This document shows positions 50,465-59,813 of a stretch of 64,000 bases of DNA, in pieces. The DNA is from Dictyobacter vulcani (lineage in GTDB: Bacteria; Chloroflexota; Ktedonobacteria; Ktedonobacterales; Ktedonobacteraceae). The DNA is taken from assembly GCF_008974265.1 (NCBI RefSeq), contig NZ_BKZW01000001.1, positions 1,178,001-1,242,000 of the forward strand. The letters are read 5' to 3'. The position numbers were made by a program, and so were the translations under genes. How positions within the stretch are numbered: the stretch's first letter is position 1; each line of letters opens with the position of its first letter. The notes under the pieces are model-generated. The model was given only the letters and a program-made list of their open reading frames with translations, did no database searches and had not been told where the DNA came from.

Positions 50465-51118
50465 ATGGGCGAATTGTTGCAGTTTATTAATGATCCGACA
50501 AATGCATTTGCAGATCATACATTGACGTATTTAAAAATTTGCGCCTTTTCCATTTTCTTCGCGATCCTGATCGGAGTAGTACTCGGGGTCGCGGTTTCGC
50601 GCAATGCTCTGCTCGCTTTTGCCGCCGTTAATTTAAGCGGCTTGATGCGTGCCGTCCCGGTCATCGCCTTTTTGATTGCGGCACTTCCCTATCTGGGAGT
50701 AGGCTTCACACCAACCGTGGTGGCGCTGATCGTGCTGGGTATTCCACCAATTTTGTTGAATACCTATACCGGCATTCGTGGTATCGATCCTGCCATCATT
50801 GATGCTGCACGCGGCATGGGAATGACCCAGTGGCAGATTATTAGCAAGATTCAGACGCCGCTGGTATTACCAATTATTGCCGCGGGTGTACGCACTTCGG
50901 CGGTACAAATCGTCGCCACTGCCACGCTGGCTGCCATTATTGGTGCCGGTGGGTATGGTGAATATATTATAGACGGCTTAAACAGACTGAACAACATCGC
51001 AATCCTGGCCGGTGCAATACCAGTAACCTTACTGGCCATTCTTGTTGAGTTGCTTATGAGCTGGCTACAACGTATTCTAACACCAAAGGGACTACGAACC
51101 GTAGCCCAGTCCAACTAA
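50465..51118 (+). CDS. Osmoprotectant ABC transporter, permease 2
   Basis: The 217-residue protein is the partner permease, with helices and the coupling loop DAARGMGMTQWQIISKIQTP. The start follows GGAGAAGAAACC. The two permeases would form the membrane channel as a heterodimer. The binding protein gene is next. Confidence 0.88.
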   Translation: MGELLQFINDPTNAFADHTLTYLKICAFSIFFAILIGVVLGVAVSRNALLAFAAVNLSGLMRAVPVIAFLIAALPYLGVGFTPTVVALIVLGIPPILLNTYTGIRGIDPAIIDAARGMGMTQWQIISKIQTPLVLPIIAAGVRTSAVQIVATATLAAIIGAGGYGEYIIDGLNRLNNIAILAGAIPVTLLAILVELLMSWLQRILTPKGLRTVAQSN

Positions 51119-51208
51119 ATTCACCCTGGACAACATGCGTGCCAATTCTGACGCGCAAGCAGCCCATTAGCGTTAATGTATTATTGTCTGAAATTTTCAG
51201 GAGGAAAA

Positions 51209-52186
51209 ATGCCTTCATTATTCGGCTCAGTACGAGCTAAAGCTTTATTTGCCCTGGCCTGTGTGCCATTATTGCTCTTGAGCGCCTGTGGAAACAACGG
51301 CAACGGCGGTGGAGCTGGCACCACCGGTTCAAATACCAGCAAAAATGCGAGTATCTCCATCACCGTTGGCGGTAAGTTGGATACTGAATCCCAGTTGCTT
51401 ACCAAACTCTACACACTCGTCCTGCGCGATCAGGGCTTCAAGGTAAATGAGAAACCAGCCTTTGGTAACAATACCATTGTCTTCCAGGGCATCAAAAGCG
51501 GTGCCATCGACCTGTATCCAGAATTCACCGCCACCGGCCTGGATGCCTTGAAGAAGACCTCAACACTGGACGATCAGAAGGACTATGACACCGTCAAAGC
51601 GGGCTTTAAGGATCAGTTCCAGATTGATTGGTTGGATTACTCTCCACTCAATGATACATATGCCATCTGCGCCAAAGACGGAAACAGCATGGGCCTCAAG
51701 ACCGTTTCAGATCTGACCGCTAAAGCCAAACAGATCACCTTTGATCTGCCGAGCGATAGCGCGTATGTGGTTGACTACCTGAAGGCTAAATATGGTCTGA
51801 CCATGCAGAGCTTTAAAGCCACCCACAAAGTTGACTACGCAATCGGCTTTAAAGAGGTTGCCGGTGGACAGGCTGATGCCAACTTCTGCTATTCCAGCGA
51901 CAATGGCATCAACGTCAACAAACTGGTAGCTTTACAGGATGACAAGCATGCCTTCCCTGCCTACCATCCTGCTCCAATCGTGCGCGATAGCGTCTTGCAG
52001 AAAGCTCCTGCCATCAAGGATGCGTTGAATGCACTGGCTCCTAAAATCACAACCGATGCCAGTCTGCAATTGCAGAAGGATGTAGATGCCAATGCTGCCC
52101 AGGGTATGTCAAAATCCAAAGCCATCACCGAAGCCGCTACGAAATTCCTGAAAGACCAGGGACTTTGTAAGAACGGCTGCCAATAG
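51209..52186 (+). CDS. Osmoprotectant-binding lipoprotein
   Basis: From the ATG at 51209 (after AGGAGG) the 325-residue protein has a lipoprotein signal with the lipobox LLSAC and an OpuAC-type binding domain (GGKLDTESQLLTKLYTLVL, then SGAIDLYPEFTATGLDAL). It would capture betaine or choline at the outer face. It is the last gene of the operon and is followed by a strong terminator. Confidence 0.9.
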   Translation: MPSLFGSVRAKALFALACVPLLLLSACGNNGNGGGAGTTGSNTSKNASISITVGGKLDTESQLLTKLYTLVLRDQGFKVNEKPAFGNNTIVFQGIKSGAIDLYPEFTATGLDALKKTSTLDDQKDYDTVKAGFKDQFQIDWLDYSPLNDTYAICAKDGNSMGLKTVSDLTAKAKQITFDLPSDSAYVVDYLKAKYGLTMQSFKATHKVDYAIGFKEVAGGQADANFCYSSDNGINVNKLVALQDDKHAFPAYHPAPIVRDSVLQKAPAIKDALNALAPKITTDASLQLQKDVDANAAQGMSKSKAITEAATKFLKDQGLCKNGCQ

Positions 52187-52206
52187 ATTAGTCTATGGCA
52201 ACAACG

Positions 52207-52238
52207 GTCGCCCTCTTTTCTGGAGGGCGACTTTTTTT
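52207..52238 (+). terminator. Terminator of the osmoprotectant operon
   Basis: GTCGCCCTC (52207-52215) pairs with GAGGGCGAC (52223-52231), followed by a run of seven T. Confidence 0.9.
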
Positions 52239-52382
52239 ATCTGTAAATGACCCACTTCCCCTTATTCCTCTCATCTATGGAATGATTCTGATACGTCAGA
52301 TGGTTGTATATTGGAGAGAGCGACCTGCCCACAACGATCAATTGTATTGTCTATTTACTCAAATATAAGACAGGAGTTTCAT

Positions 52383-53291
52383 ATGCGTTTAGGATTACAG
52401 GTTCCAAGTTTTACCTGGTCAGAGAACCAGGCACAACTAGGAGATACATTTGCGACCATCGCTCAGCGGGCCGAGCGAGCAGGGCTTTATAGCCTATGGG
52501 TAATGGATCACTTCTTCCAGATCCATATGGTTGGACCAGCCGAAAATGAGATGCTGGAAGGTTGGAGCGCCCTGGCATTTGCGGCCGGTCGCACCAATCA
52601 CATCAAGCTGGGTACGATGGTGACTGGTGTCACTTACCGCCATCCCGGACTGCTGATTAAAACGGCCACCACCCTAGATGTACTCTCAGGTGGTCGGGCT
52701 TATTTAGGTATCGGGGCCGCATGGAATGAGGAAGAGCACAAGGGCTTAGGTGTGCCGTTCCCACCATTGGCCGAGCGCTTTGAGCGTCTGGAGGAGACGT
52801 TACAGCTCGCACACCAGATGTGGTCCGGGAATGATAAACCCTTCAACGGTACCCACTATACGCTGGAGCGCCCATTGAACTCACCTTTGTCGGTTCAAAA
52901 ACCACATCCACCCATCTTGATCGGTGGTACAGGTGAAAAGAAGACCCTGCGCATGGTGGCTCAATATGGCGACGCCTGCAACCTCTTTGCGCGCCTTGGC
53001 AAGGAAGAACTGCAGCGTAAACTGGGTGTGCTACAGGATCACTGCCAGACCCTGGGACGTCCATATACGGACATCGAGAAAACCACGCTGGATGTTGTTC
53101 ACCTGACGAAAGATGGGCGCAATAATACACTCTCCCCCAATGCCGCCATCGATCTCTTTGGTAGCCTGGCTGAGCAAGGCATCGATCAGGCAATCTTCAG
53201 TATGCCAAACGTTGCCGAGTCAGAGCCATTTGAACTGCTGGCCACAAGGATTGTGCCAGAAGTAGCAAAAATTAAAGTGGCTGGTCGCTAG
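52383..53291 (+). CDS. LLM-class F420-dependent oxidoreductase
   Basis: From the ATG at 52383 (after AGGAG) the 302-residue protein is a luciferase-like TIM barrel: LYSLWVMDHFFQIHMVG, TNHIKLGTMVTGVTYRHPG, then SGGRAYLGIGAAWNEEEH. These features fit F420-using members rather than FMN ones. The substrate is unknown. It lies directly before a split-barrel protein that may also use F420, so the two may act on the same cofactor pool. A longer frame to 52311 lacks a ribosome site. Confidence 0.88.
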   Translation: MRLGLQVPSFTWSENQAQLGDTFATIAQRAERAGLYSLWVMDHFFQIHMVGPAENEMLEGWSALAFAAGRTNHIKLGTMVTGVTYRHPGLLIKTATTLDVLSGGRAYLGIGAAWNEEEHKGLGVPFPPLAERFERLEETLQLAHQMWSGNDKPFNGTHYTLERPLNSPLSVQKPHPPILIGGTGEKKTLRMVAQYGDACNLFARLGKEELQRKLGVLQDHCQTLGRPYTDIEKTTLDVVHLTKDGRNNTLSPNAAIDLFGSLAEQGIDQAIFSMPNVAESEPFELLATRIVPEVAKIKVAGR

Positions 53292-53312
53292 TCATTACAG
53301 GAGGAACCATCA

Positions 53313-53831
53313 ATGGCCACACGGACAGAATTAAGTGCCGCCGAGAAGGATTTCGTGTTACACCTACGGGTCGCCCGCCTGGCGACCTCCGATGAGCATG
53401 GAAGCCCGACGCTGGTGCCAGTCTGTTACGCCTTCGATGGTTCCTCTTTCTATACCCCGCTGGACCAGAAACCCAAGCGTGTTCCGGGCATACAGTTGCG
53501 CCGGGTACATAACATCGAAGCCCGCCACGAAGCCAGTCTGTTGATCGATCACTATAGCGACGACTGGACCCAACTCGGCTATGTACAGATTTATGGCCAC
53601 GCCGAACTGCTTTATCCCGATCATCCTCTCCACGCACCCGCCCTACGCTTACTCCGCGAACGCTACAGCCAGTATAGAGAGATGAACCTCGAAGCATCCC
53701 CCATTATTCACCTCATCCCCAACGCATCCGCTCCTGGGGCACACTACAATTCACATTCACGTAACGGCAACCTTCATGGCTGCGACCTCTCGTACCAGCA
53801 GAGCTTGCCGCTGCAACCTGTGCACGTATGA
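53313..53831 (+). CDS. Split-barrel (PPOX/F420-binding) protein
   Basis: The 172-residue protein follows AGGAGGAACC and is of the pyridoxamine-phosphate-oxidase-like split-barrel fold (VARLATSDEHGSPTLVPVCY, then YGHAELLYPDHPLH and RYSQYREM). The relatives of this size bind F420 (Rv1155-like). It is encoded 21 bases after the F420-type oxidoreductase. The last 30 residues, rich in His and Asn, are unusual for the family. Confidence 0.82.
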   Translation: MATRTELSAAEKDFVLHLRVARLATSDEHGSPTLVPVCYAFDGSSFYTPLDQKPKRVPGIQLRRVHNIEARHEASLLIDHYSDDWTQLGYVQIYGHAELLYPDHPLHAPALRLLRERYSQYREMNLEASPIIHLIPNASAPGAHYNSHSRNGNLHGCDLSYQQSLPLQPVHV

Positions 53832-53930
53832 GTACGTTCCCTGGTGGACGTAAATTGACGAAAAAGCTTTATTGATGCATAATAGATTGACTCATCGACC
53901 CGAACAGATAGAGCTTCAGGAGGTTCCCCG

Positions 53931-54716
53931 ATGTCGGCGATCTATAAGTATCCGCGTACACCTCACCTGGAAGGTTCTGGCTTGCAAAAAGGGGATGAAG
54001 ATTTAGCCATTTTGCCTTTTCGTAGTCTGGCAGGCAAGCAACTAGTGATTGAGGAAAAAGTTGATGGAGCCAACAGCGCCATCAGCCTGGATGCCCGTGG
54101 ACAACTCCTGCTCCAGAGTCGTGGCCACTACCTGACCGGGGGGCCACGCGAAGCTCAGTTCCAGCTCTTGAAAACCTGGGCCTATAGCCATACCGCCGAG
54201 TTCTGGGAGGTGCTGGCCAATCGCTATATTCTCTATGGAGAATGGCTCTACGCCAAGCATACCGTCTTCTATACCGCGCTTCCCCACTATTTTCTGGAAT
54301 TCGATATCTATGATAAGCAGCCAGAGACATTTTTAAGTACCGCTCAACGCCACATCTTGCTTGAGCAATTACCCTTTGTCGTCTCGGCCAGAATTGTCTA
54401 TCAGGGACAACTACAAAGCCTCCAGCAACTTCAGGAGCTACTCACGCGCTCACCGTATATCGGTGACAACCATCTGAAAAAACTACAGGAAAGCTGCCAG
54501 AAAAAGCTGCTCCGTAGCGATCTGGCCCTTAAAGAGACCGATCCCAGTACGCTTATGGAAGGCCTTTATATTAAAGTCGAAACAGCAGGTAGTGTGACAG
54601 AGCGTTGGAAATATGTGCGGCCTGGCTTCAAACAAGCACTGCAAAGCTCTGAAAGCCATTGGATGAATCGTCCGATCATCCCTAATCTCCTCCGCCAGGA
54701 TGCCACTCTGTTCTAA
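53931..54716 (+). CDS. ATP-dependent RNA ligase
   Basis: The 261-residue protein has the nucleotidyltransferase motifs of small RNA ligases: EEKVDGAN (Lys43 takes the AMP), GEWLYAKHTV (motif III), LMEGLYIKVE (motif IV) and RWKYVRPGF (motif V). The opening YPRTPHLEGSGLQKGDEDL is typical of this group. It seals RNA ends after end-healing. The next gene encodes an HD-Pnk end-healing enzyme, so the pair forms an RNA-repair cassette. GGAGG lies 7 bases before the ATG. Confidence 0.88.
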   Translation: MSAIYKYPRTPHLEGSGLQKGDEDLAILPFRSLAGKQLVIEEKVDGANSAISLDARGQLLLQSRGHYLTGGPREAQFQLLKTWAYSHTAEFWEVLANRYILYGEWLYAKHTVFYTALPHYFLEFDIYDKQPETFLSTAQRHILLEQLPFVVSARIVYQGQLQSLQQLQELLTRSPYIGDNHLKKLQESCQKKLLRSDLALKETDPSTLMEGLYIKVETAGSVTERWKYVRPGFKQALQSSESHWMNRPIIPNLLRQDATLF

Positions 54717-54795
54717 CTGGCGATGATAAAACCGTAAGATATTTTTATATCTTACTAGCACCCGAAAAGACACGTCAGGAGGAAGAGGGATTTCT

Positions 54796-55977
54796 ATGTC
54801 ACATACACCTTATATGCTTGATAGCAATGCAAAAAACGACATGGTAAGCTTTCCATTTTGTCCCGTAGCTGAACAGGGATGGCGATTGGATTGGGAGGCC
54901 ATCCAGCAGCAGTTCTCATGGATTCAGGCGATGGATGGGGTACCACAATATCCTGCCTATCACGCAGAGGGCGATGTGCTGATTCATACGCATATGGTGA
55001 CGGAGGCACTGGTCGCGCTGGACGAGTGGCGTGCCTTACCAGCACAGGAGCGCAGCTTGCTATTTGCGTCCGCCCTGTTACACGATGTAGGCAAGCCAGC
55101 CTGCACTAAAATTGAGTCCGATGGCCTGATTACTTCGCGCGGCCATAGCCGGCGAGGCGAGTTTATAGCACGACGCATCCTCTGGCTGGGCGAAGAGTTA
55201 CAGCAACCTTTACCCTTTGCGCAACGTGAATATATCGCGCGCCTGGTACGCTGGCATGGGCTGCCACTACAATTCTTGAATCGCTCTCAGCCAGAGAAAG
55301 CGGTGATTGAGGCCAGTCAGAATATTCGTATGGATCATCTGGCTTTGCTGGCAGAGGCAGATGTGCGTGGCCGTATCTGCACGGATCAAGAGGAACTGCT
55401 GGAGCGCGTTGAGCTTTTCCGCCTGTTGTGTCAGGAACAGAACTGCTATACCGAGCCACGCGCTTTTCCATCGGCCCATAGCCGCTTTGTGTATCTACAC
55501 AGCGAACATGGCTCTCCTGACTATGCAGCCTATGATGATACACGCTTTGAGGTGATCTTACTGGCAGGCTTACCCGGAGTCGGTAAAGATAGCTGGCTAC
55601 AACAGAACTATGCTGGCTGGCCAGTGATCTCATTAGATGCCATTCGGCGCGAACTCAAAATCACAGCAGAAGATAATCAGGGCCAGGTGGTACAATTAGC
55701 GCGTGAGCGGGCACGCGAGTATATGCGGAAGAATCATTCATTTGTCTGGAATGGCACAAATGTGACGCGCCTATTGCGCCGTCAACAGATTGATTTCTTT
55801 ATTTCTTATGGAGCCCGCACCCATATTGTATATCTTCACGCCCCTTATAACGTCATACTAAAGAGGAACAGTGAAAGGAGCGCCAATGTGCCCCTTTCGG
55901 TCATTACTAAATTAGCAGGGAAATTGGAGGTACCCGATATTACTGAGGCTCACCAGGTTGAATGGATTACAACCTGA
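54796..55977 (+). CDS. HD-Pnk: HD phosphoesterase and 5'-OH polynucleotide kinase
   Basis: The 393-residue protein has an N-terminal HD domain (about 30-190; IHTHMV, then LLHDVGKPACTK with His96/Asp97, and SRGHSRRGEF) and a C-terminal P-loop kinase (about 250-393; LLAGLPGVGKDSW, then ISLDAIRRELK and NGTNVTRLLRR). This matches the HD-Pnk architecture known from Runella, in which the HD domain removes 2',3'-cyclic or 3' phosphates and the kinase adds 5' phosphate. Together with the ligase upstream it can heal and seal broken RNA. AGGAGGAAG precedes the ATG. Confidence 0.88.
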   Translation: MSHTPYMLDSNAKNDMVSFPFCPVAEQGWRLDWEAIQQQFSWIQAMDGVPQYPAYHAEGDVLIHTHMVTEALVALDEWRALPAQERSLLFASALLHDVGKPACTKIESDGLITSRGHSRRGEFIARRILWLGEELQQPLPFAQREYIARLVRWHGLPLQFLNRSQPEKAVIEASQNIRMDHLALLAEADVRGRICTDQEELLERVELFRLLCQEQNCYTEPRAFPSAHSRFVYLHSEHGSPDYAAYDDTRFEVILLAGLPGVGKDSWLQQNYAGWPVISLDAIRRELKITAEDNQGQVVQLARERAREYMRKNHSFVWNGTNVTRLLRRQQIDFFISYGARTHIVYLHAPYNVILKRNSERSANVPLSVITKLAGKLEVPDITEAHQVEWITT

Positions 55978-56116
55978 TTCAGCCAATACACAATTAACGA
56001 CGGAAAAGTAGTTCGACCATGTATCGCTATTACCTCATCTGTTGCAGAGAAGCTATTTTTACTGGCAAGGCTGTCAATTGCTTCTTACAGCAGGTTACAT
56101 ATTTGAGGAGTAAAAC

Positions 56117-57826
56117 ATGCTCGCGAAAAATCGACAACGCTATCGTTTCAGCATTCTCGTCTTTTCCTGCGTCTCGCTGCTGGCTCTTATCTTGAGCAGT
56201 TGTACGCCAGCAGGCACTGCTACCAAACCATCAGATACAACATCGGCCAGCCAGGTTACCAATGGGGGCACCTGGATTGATGATCTGGTCAATGAACCGG
56301 ATTCATTTATCCCCAATGGCACGGTACAAACCTTTGCGCAAATGGTTATGCAGGCCTTATATGCTCCCCTCTTTGTGGGAGACTCTAAAGGACTGATTCA
56401 TGAGGGCCTGACAACCCGCGTTCCTAGCGTGGCTAATGGCGATATCAGTAAGGACCAGAAGACCTGGACCTTCCACCTGCGCCCGAATCTGGTCTGGTCA
56501 GACGGTCAGCCACTTAACGCTGATGATGTCTACTTTACCTGGCAGCTCTGGAAAAATCCTTTGTTTGCCGCATCTAATACTTCGACGATCAACCATATTC
56601 AGTCTGCAGAGGTCTCTGCAGATAAACTCTCCATTACCTTCCATCTCAAGGATGCCTATGCTCCATTCCTGACTGCATGGACAGATGGCGGTTATGCTCC
56701 CTTGCCCAAGCATCACTATGAGAGTATTCCACCCGATCAGATCAAAAAGTCCAGTGATAATCTCTCACCGAGCGTGGTCAGTGGACCCTTTATGATGGCT
56801 GAAAGCAAACCCGGCGATCACTATACGGTTGTGCGCAATCCCAAATATTATCGCGCGGCGGAAAAACTTCCACATTTGGATAAAGTGGTGTTCCGCGCCG
56901 TTACCAGCCAGGCAACTGTGCTGGAGGATCTGAAATCTGGCTCCATTGATTCGGCCTGGTTCCTGGATGCTTCAAAGATTCCTGCCTATAAGAAGCTGAG
57001 CAACTACCAGTTGTTCCAGACTGTTTCCGCTAGCTACGAAGCGATCCACTTTAATGAGAATAATCCTGCACTCAAAGATGTGAATGTACGCAAAGCCGTC
57101 GCATTGGCAGTCGACCGTCAACAGTTGATCCAGATCGCCCGTCAGGGTGCGGCCCAGCCGATCTGTACCGACCATAGTTCCGCTTATAAACCAGGTTATC
57201 AGCCAGATGCCCAGTGCCCGGCCTTTAATGCGGATGCAGCCAACAAATTGCTGGATGATGCTGGGTGGAAGATGGGTGCCGACAAAGTACGACAAAAGAA
57301 TGGCTTGCGTCTGGAGTTTAAGTATTCCACAACTGCCAATAATGCCTGGCGTGAGGAAGATGAGACGATCAATCAGGGCAATTTACAGAAGATCGGTATC
57401 AAACTCGATATTCAAAATTATCCTGCCTCTACCTTCTTCAGTACGTTCTTGAGAGGTGGCAAACCTGGTACCTACGACTTGGCCGAGTGGGCAAGCAGCT
57501 ATAGCTATGATGCCAACGATGCCTCCAACTATGCCTGCGACCAGATCGGGAAATCAAACTTTAACTGGTATTGTAATCCCGAGCTGGATAAGCTATTCAG
57601 TAAAGAGCAGCAGACCACCGATATGAATGAGCGCCAACAGATTTTCAATCAGATTCACGATATCCTCCTGAAAGATTATCCTACCGCGACCCTGTTCAGT
57701 CCCAATGATCTTTCAATAGCACTCAATGGTACCCACAACTATCAGCCAGGTCCTTTCGTGGCCTCAGAAACCGTCAATATCATGAATTGGTGGTGCGACA
57801 ACGGAAAATGTCCGGCTAAAGGTTAA
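56117..57826 (+). CDS. Peptide ABC transporter, substrate-binding lipoprotein
   Basis: The 569-residue protein has a lipoprotein signal (LALILSSC) and the SBP_bac_5 fold: TWTFHLRPNLVWSDGQPLNA, then KSGSIDSAWFLD and VRKAVALAVDRQQLI. It binds peptides or related solutes outside the cell and delivers them to the permeases that follow. GGAG lies 6 bases before the ATG. No ATPase gene is found next to the permeases within the window. Confidence 0.92.
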   Translation: MLAKNRQRYRFSILVFSCVSLLALILSSCTPAGTATKPSDTTSASQVTNGGTWIDDLVNEPDSFIPNGTVQTFAQMVMQALYAPLFVGDSKGLIHEGLTTRVPSVANGDISKDQKTWTFHLRPNLVWSDGQPLNADDVYFTWQLWKNPLFAASNTSTINHIQSAEVSADKLSITFHLKDAYAPFLTAWTDGGYAPLPKHHYESIPPDQIKKSSDNLSPSVVSGPFMMAESKPGDHYTVVRNPKYYRAAEKLPHLDKVVFRAVTSQATVLEDLKSGSIDSAWFLDASKIPAYKKLSNYQLFQTVSASYEAIHFNENNPALKDVNVRKAVALAVDRQQLIQIARQGAAQPICTDHSSAYKPGYQPDAQCPAFNADAANKLLDDAGWKMGADKVRQKNGLRLEFKYSTTANNAWREEDETINQGNLQKIGIKLDIQNYPASTFFSTFLRGGKPGTYDLAEWASSYSYDANDASNYACDQIGKSNFNWYCNPELDKLFSKEQQTTDMNERQQIFNQIHDILLKDYPTATLFSPNDLSIALNGTHNYQPGPFVASETVNIMNWWCDNGKCPAKG

Positions 57827-57837
57827 ATACGTAGAAG

Positions 57838-57863
57838 AAGGTTGGGGCACTTGCCCCAACCTT
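57838..57863 (+). terminator. Hairpin between binding protein and permease genes
   Basis: AAGGTTGGGGCA (57838-57849) pairs with TGCCCCAACCTT (57852-57863) with almost no loop and no T-run. It probably lowers read-through or protects the upstream mRNA, giving more binding protein than permease. Confidence 0.6.
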
Positions 57864-57903
57864 TGTGCACCGCCGCAGGTGGTAAGAAGGAAGGATAGTG
57901 TCT

Positions 57904-58866
57904 ATGGGACAATATCTGATACGGCGACTGCTACAAGCGATTCCTCTGCTGATACTGACATCCATCTTGATGTTTTTATTGATCCATGCCATCCCAGGTG
58001 GCCCGGACGCTGTATATGATAATCCAAATATGGATCAAGCTGGTCGCCAGGCGCTGCGCGCCAGCTTTGGCCTCAATGATCCATTACCAGTGCAATATTT
58101 TAAATGGGTGGGTAATGCATTGCATGGGAATTTTGGCACCTCACTCTATACCAGTCAGCCGGTGAGCGAGGTGTTGACGCAGCGTTTTCCCGCCACCCTG
58201 GAATTATTTCTGAGTGCCTTTGTGCTGTCTCTGATCATGACGGTGATACTGGGCACTGTCTCCGCCGCTTATCAGGGCAAAGCGCTCGATTATACCCTCA
58301 CATCACTGGCATATTTTGGCATCTCAATGCCCATTTTCTTGCTGGGACTACTGATGCAAGATGTCTTTGCCTCATCGCTGAACTGGCTTCCTCCCTCTGG
58401 TACAGCGACATTGGGCTACACGTTTAGTCCTTTCAATGCTTTTCTGGACCATCTGATGCATCTCGTCATGCCAATGATTGTGCTGGCCGTCACCTTTACT
58501 GCTCGCTGGAGCCGCTATCTACGTACGAGTATGATTGATGTCACCCGACAGGATTATATGCGGACGGGACGGGCGAAGGGCGTGACGCCTTCACGATTGC
58601 TGCTACAGCATGCGCTACGCAATGCGGTGATCCCACTGATCACGATTGTGGCGATCGACTTTGGTTCGGTGGCCGGGGGAGCCGCGATTACCGAGGGCGT
58701 CTTTGCCTGGCCCGGCATGGGACAACTCTTTATCGATTCTTTGAATCGCCGCGATTATCCTGTGCTGCTAACTTCCTTGTTGTTAAGCGCGGTCTTCGTG
58801 ATTCTCTTTAATTTGCTGGCCGATGTGCTCTATGGCGTGATGGACCCACGCATTCGTTATTCATAA
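57904..58866 (+). CDS. Peptide ABC transporter permease (OppB/DppB type)
   Basis: From the ATG at 57904 (after GGAAGG) the 320-residue protein has six membrane helices. It carries the GQYLIRRLLQAIPLLILTS start and the coupling loop RTGRAKGVTPSRLLLQHALR of OppB-type permeases. A GTG two codons upstream is an alternative start. It is followed by the partner permease after 14 bases. Confidence 0.92.
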   Translation: MGQYLIRRLLQAIPLLILTSILMFLLIHAIPGGPDAVYDNPNMDQAGRQALRASFGLNDPLPVQYFKWVGNALHGNFGTSLYTSQPVSEVLTQRFPATLELFLSAFVLSLIMTVILGTVSAAYQGKALDYTLTSLAYFGISMPIFLLGLLMQDVFASSLNWLPPSGTATLGYTFSPFNAFLDHLMHLVMPMIVLAVTFTARWSRYLRTSMIDVTRQDYMRTGRAKGVTPSRLLLQHALRNAVIPLITIVAIDFGSVAGGAAITEGVFAWPGMGQLFIDSLNRRDYPVLLTSLLLSAVFVILFNLLADVLYGVMDPRIRYS

Positions 58867-58880
58867 AAGGAGGGGTCGAT

Positions 58881-59813
58881 ATGGATGCATCCAAACAGGT
58901 ACACGTGCCAGAGGAAGAGTTTGAAATCCCACAGGAATTGACCGCCGAGCTCAGTCAGAAGAGACGTAGCCAGGGACGGATCATTTTTGATCGCTTCGTA
59001 CGCAATAAAGTAGCCACGGTGGGGGCTATTTTCCTGACGATTCTGGTGCTCTGCTGTCTGCTGGTCCCCTTCATTCCTGGCCACACCACACCCGATACCG
59101 TGGGACAGACAACACCGTTTGCCGGTATGTCATGGCAGTATCCTTTCGGGGGCGATAACCTGGGACGCGATACATTTGCTCGTGCGATGATCGGTGGACG
59201 CATCTCGCTACTGGTCGCGCTAACCTCGATGCTGATCTCGATCCTGCTGGGTACGGTCGTCGGTGCCCTGGCAGGCTACTATGGTGGCTGGGTCGATAAT
59301 ATTCTGATGCGCATCACCGATACGATTCTCACCGTCCCACTCTACCTGCTGCTTTTTGTGCTCTCAGCTACCTTCACCGATGGTACACCCACCAGCGTAA
59401 TCTTCTTGATCGCGATCTTTGGCTGGACCACATCAGCACGTCTGGTACGCGGAGAATTTCTGGCCTTGAAGCAGCGCGAGTTTGTACAGGCCGCCTCCAC
59501 GATCGGTGCACGAGGGATGCGGTTGATGTTCTATCATATCCTGCCAAATGCCGCCGGACCCATTATCGTCAATGCAACGTTACTGGTAGGCAGCAACATT
59601 ATTCTGGAGTCGGTGCTGAGTTTCTTTGGCTTCGGCGTCAGTATTCCGGTTGCCAGTTGGGGAAGTATGATCAACCAGGGACGCGACTATTTCGACTCAT
59701 CTCCACGTCTCATCTTGATTCCAGGTATCCTGATCTTCCTGACGGTGCTGAGCTGTAATCTGGTCGGTGATGGACTGCGCGATGCGCTCGATCCACACAT
59801 GACCGAGCGCTAG
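58881..59813 (+). CDS. Peptide ABC transporter permease (OppC/DppC type)
   Basis: The 310-residue protein has six helices and the coupling loop VQAASTIGARGMRLMFYHIL of OppC-type permeases, with a long soluble N-terminus (about 1-50). AAAGGAGG precedes the ATG. Its last four bases overlap the stop of the convergent peptidase gene. No terminator lies between them. Confidence 0.92.
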   Translation: MDASKQVHVPEEEFEIPQELTAELSQKRRSQGRIIFDRFVRNKVATVGAIFLTILVLCCLLVPFIPGHTTPDTVGQTTPFAGMSWQYPFGGDNLGRDTFARAMIGGRISLLVALTSMLISILLGTVVGALAGYYGGWVDNILMRITDTILTVPLYLLLFVLSATFTDGTPTSVIFLIAIFGWTTSARLVRGEFLALKQREFVQAASTIGARGMRLMFYHILPNAAGPIIVNATLLVGSNIILESVLSFFGFGVSIPVASWGSMINQGRDYFDSSPRLILIPGILIFLTVLSCNLVGDGLRDALDPHMTER

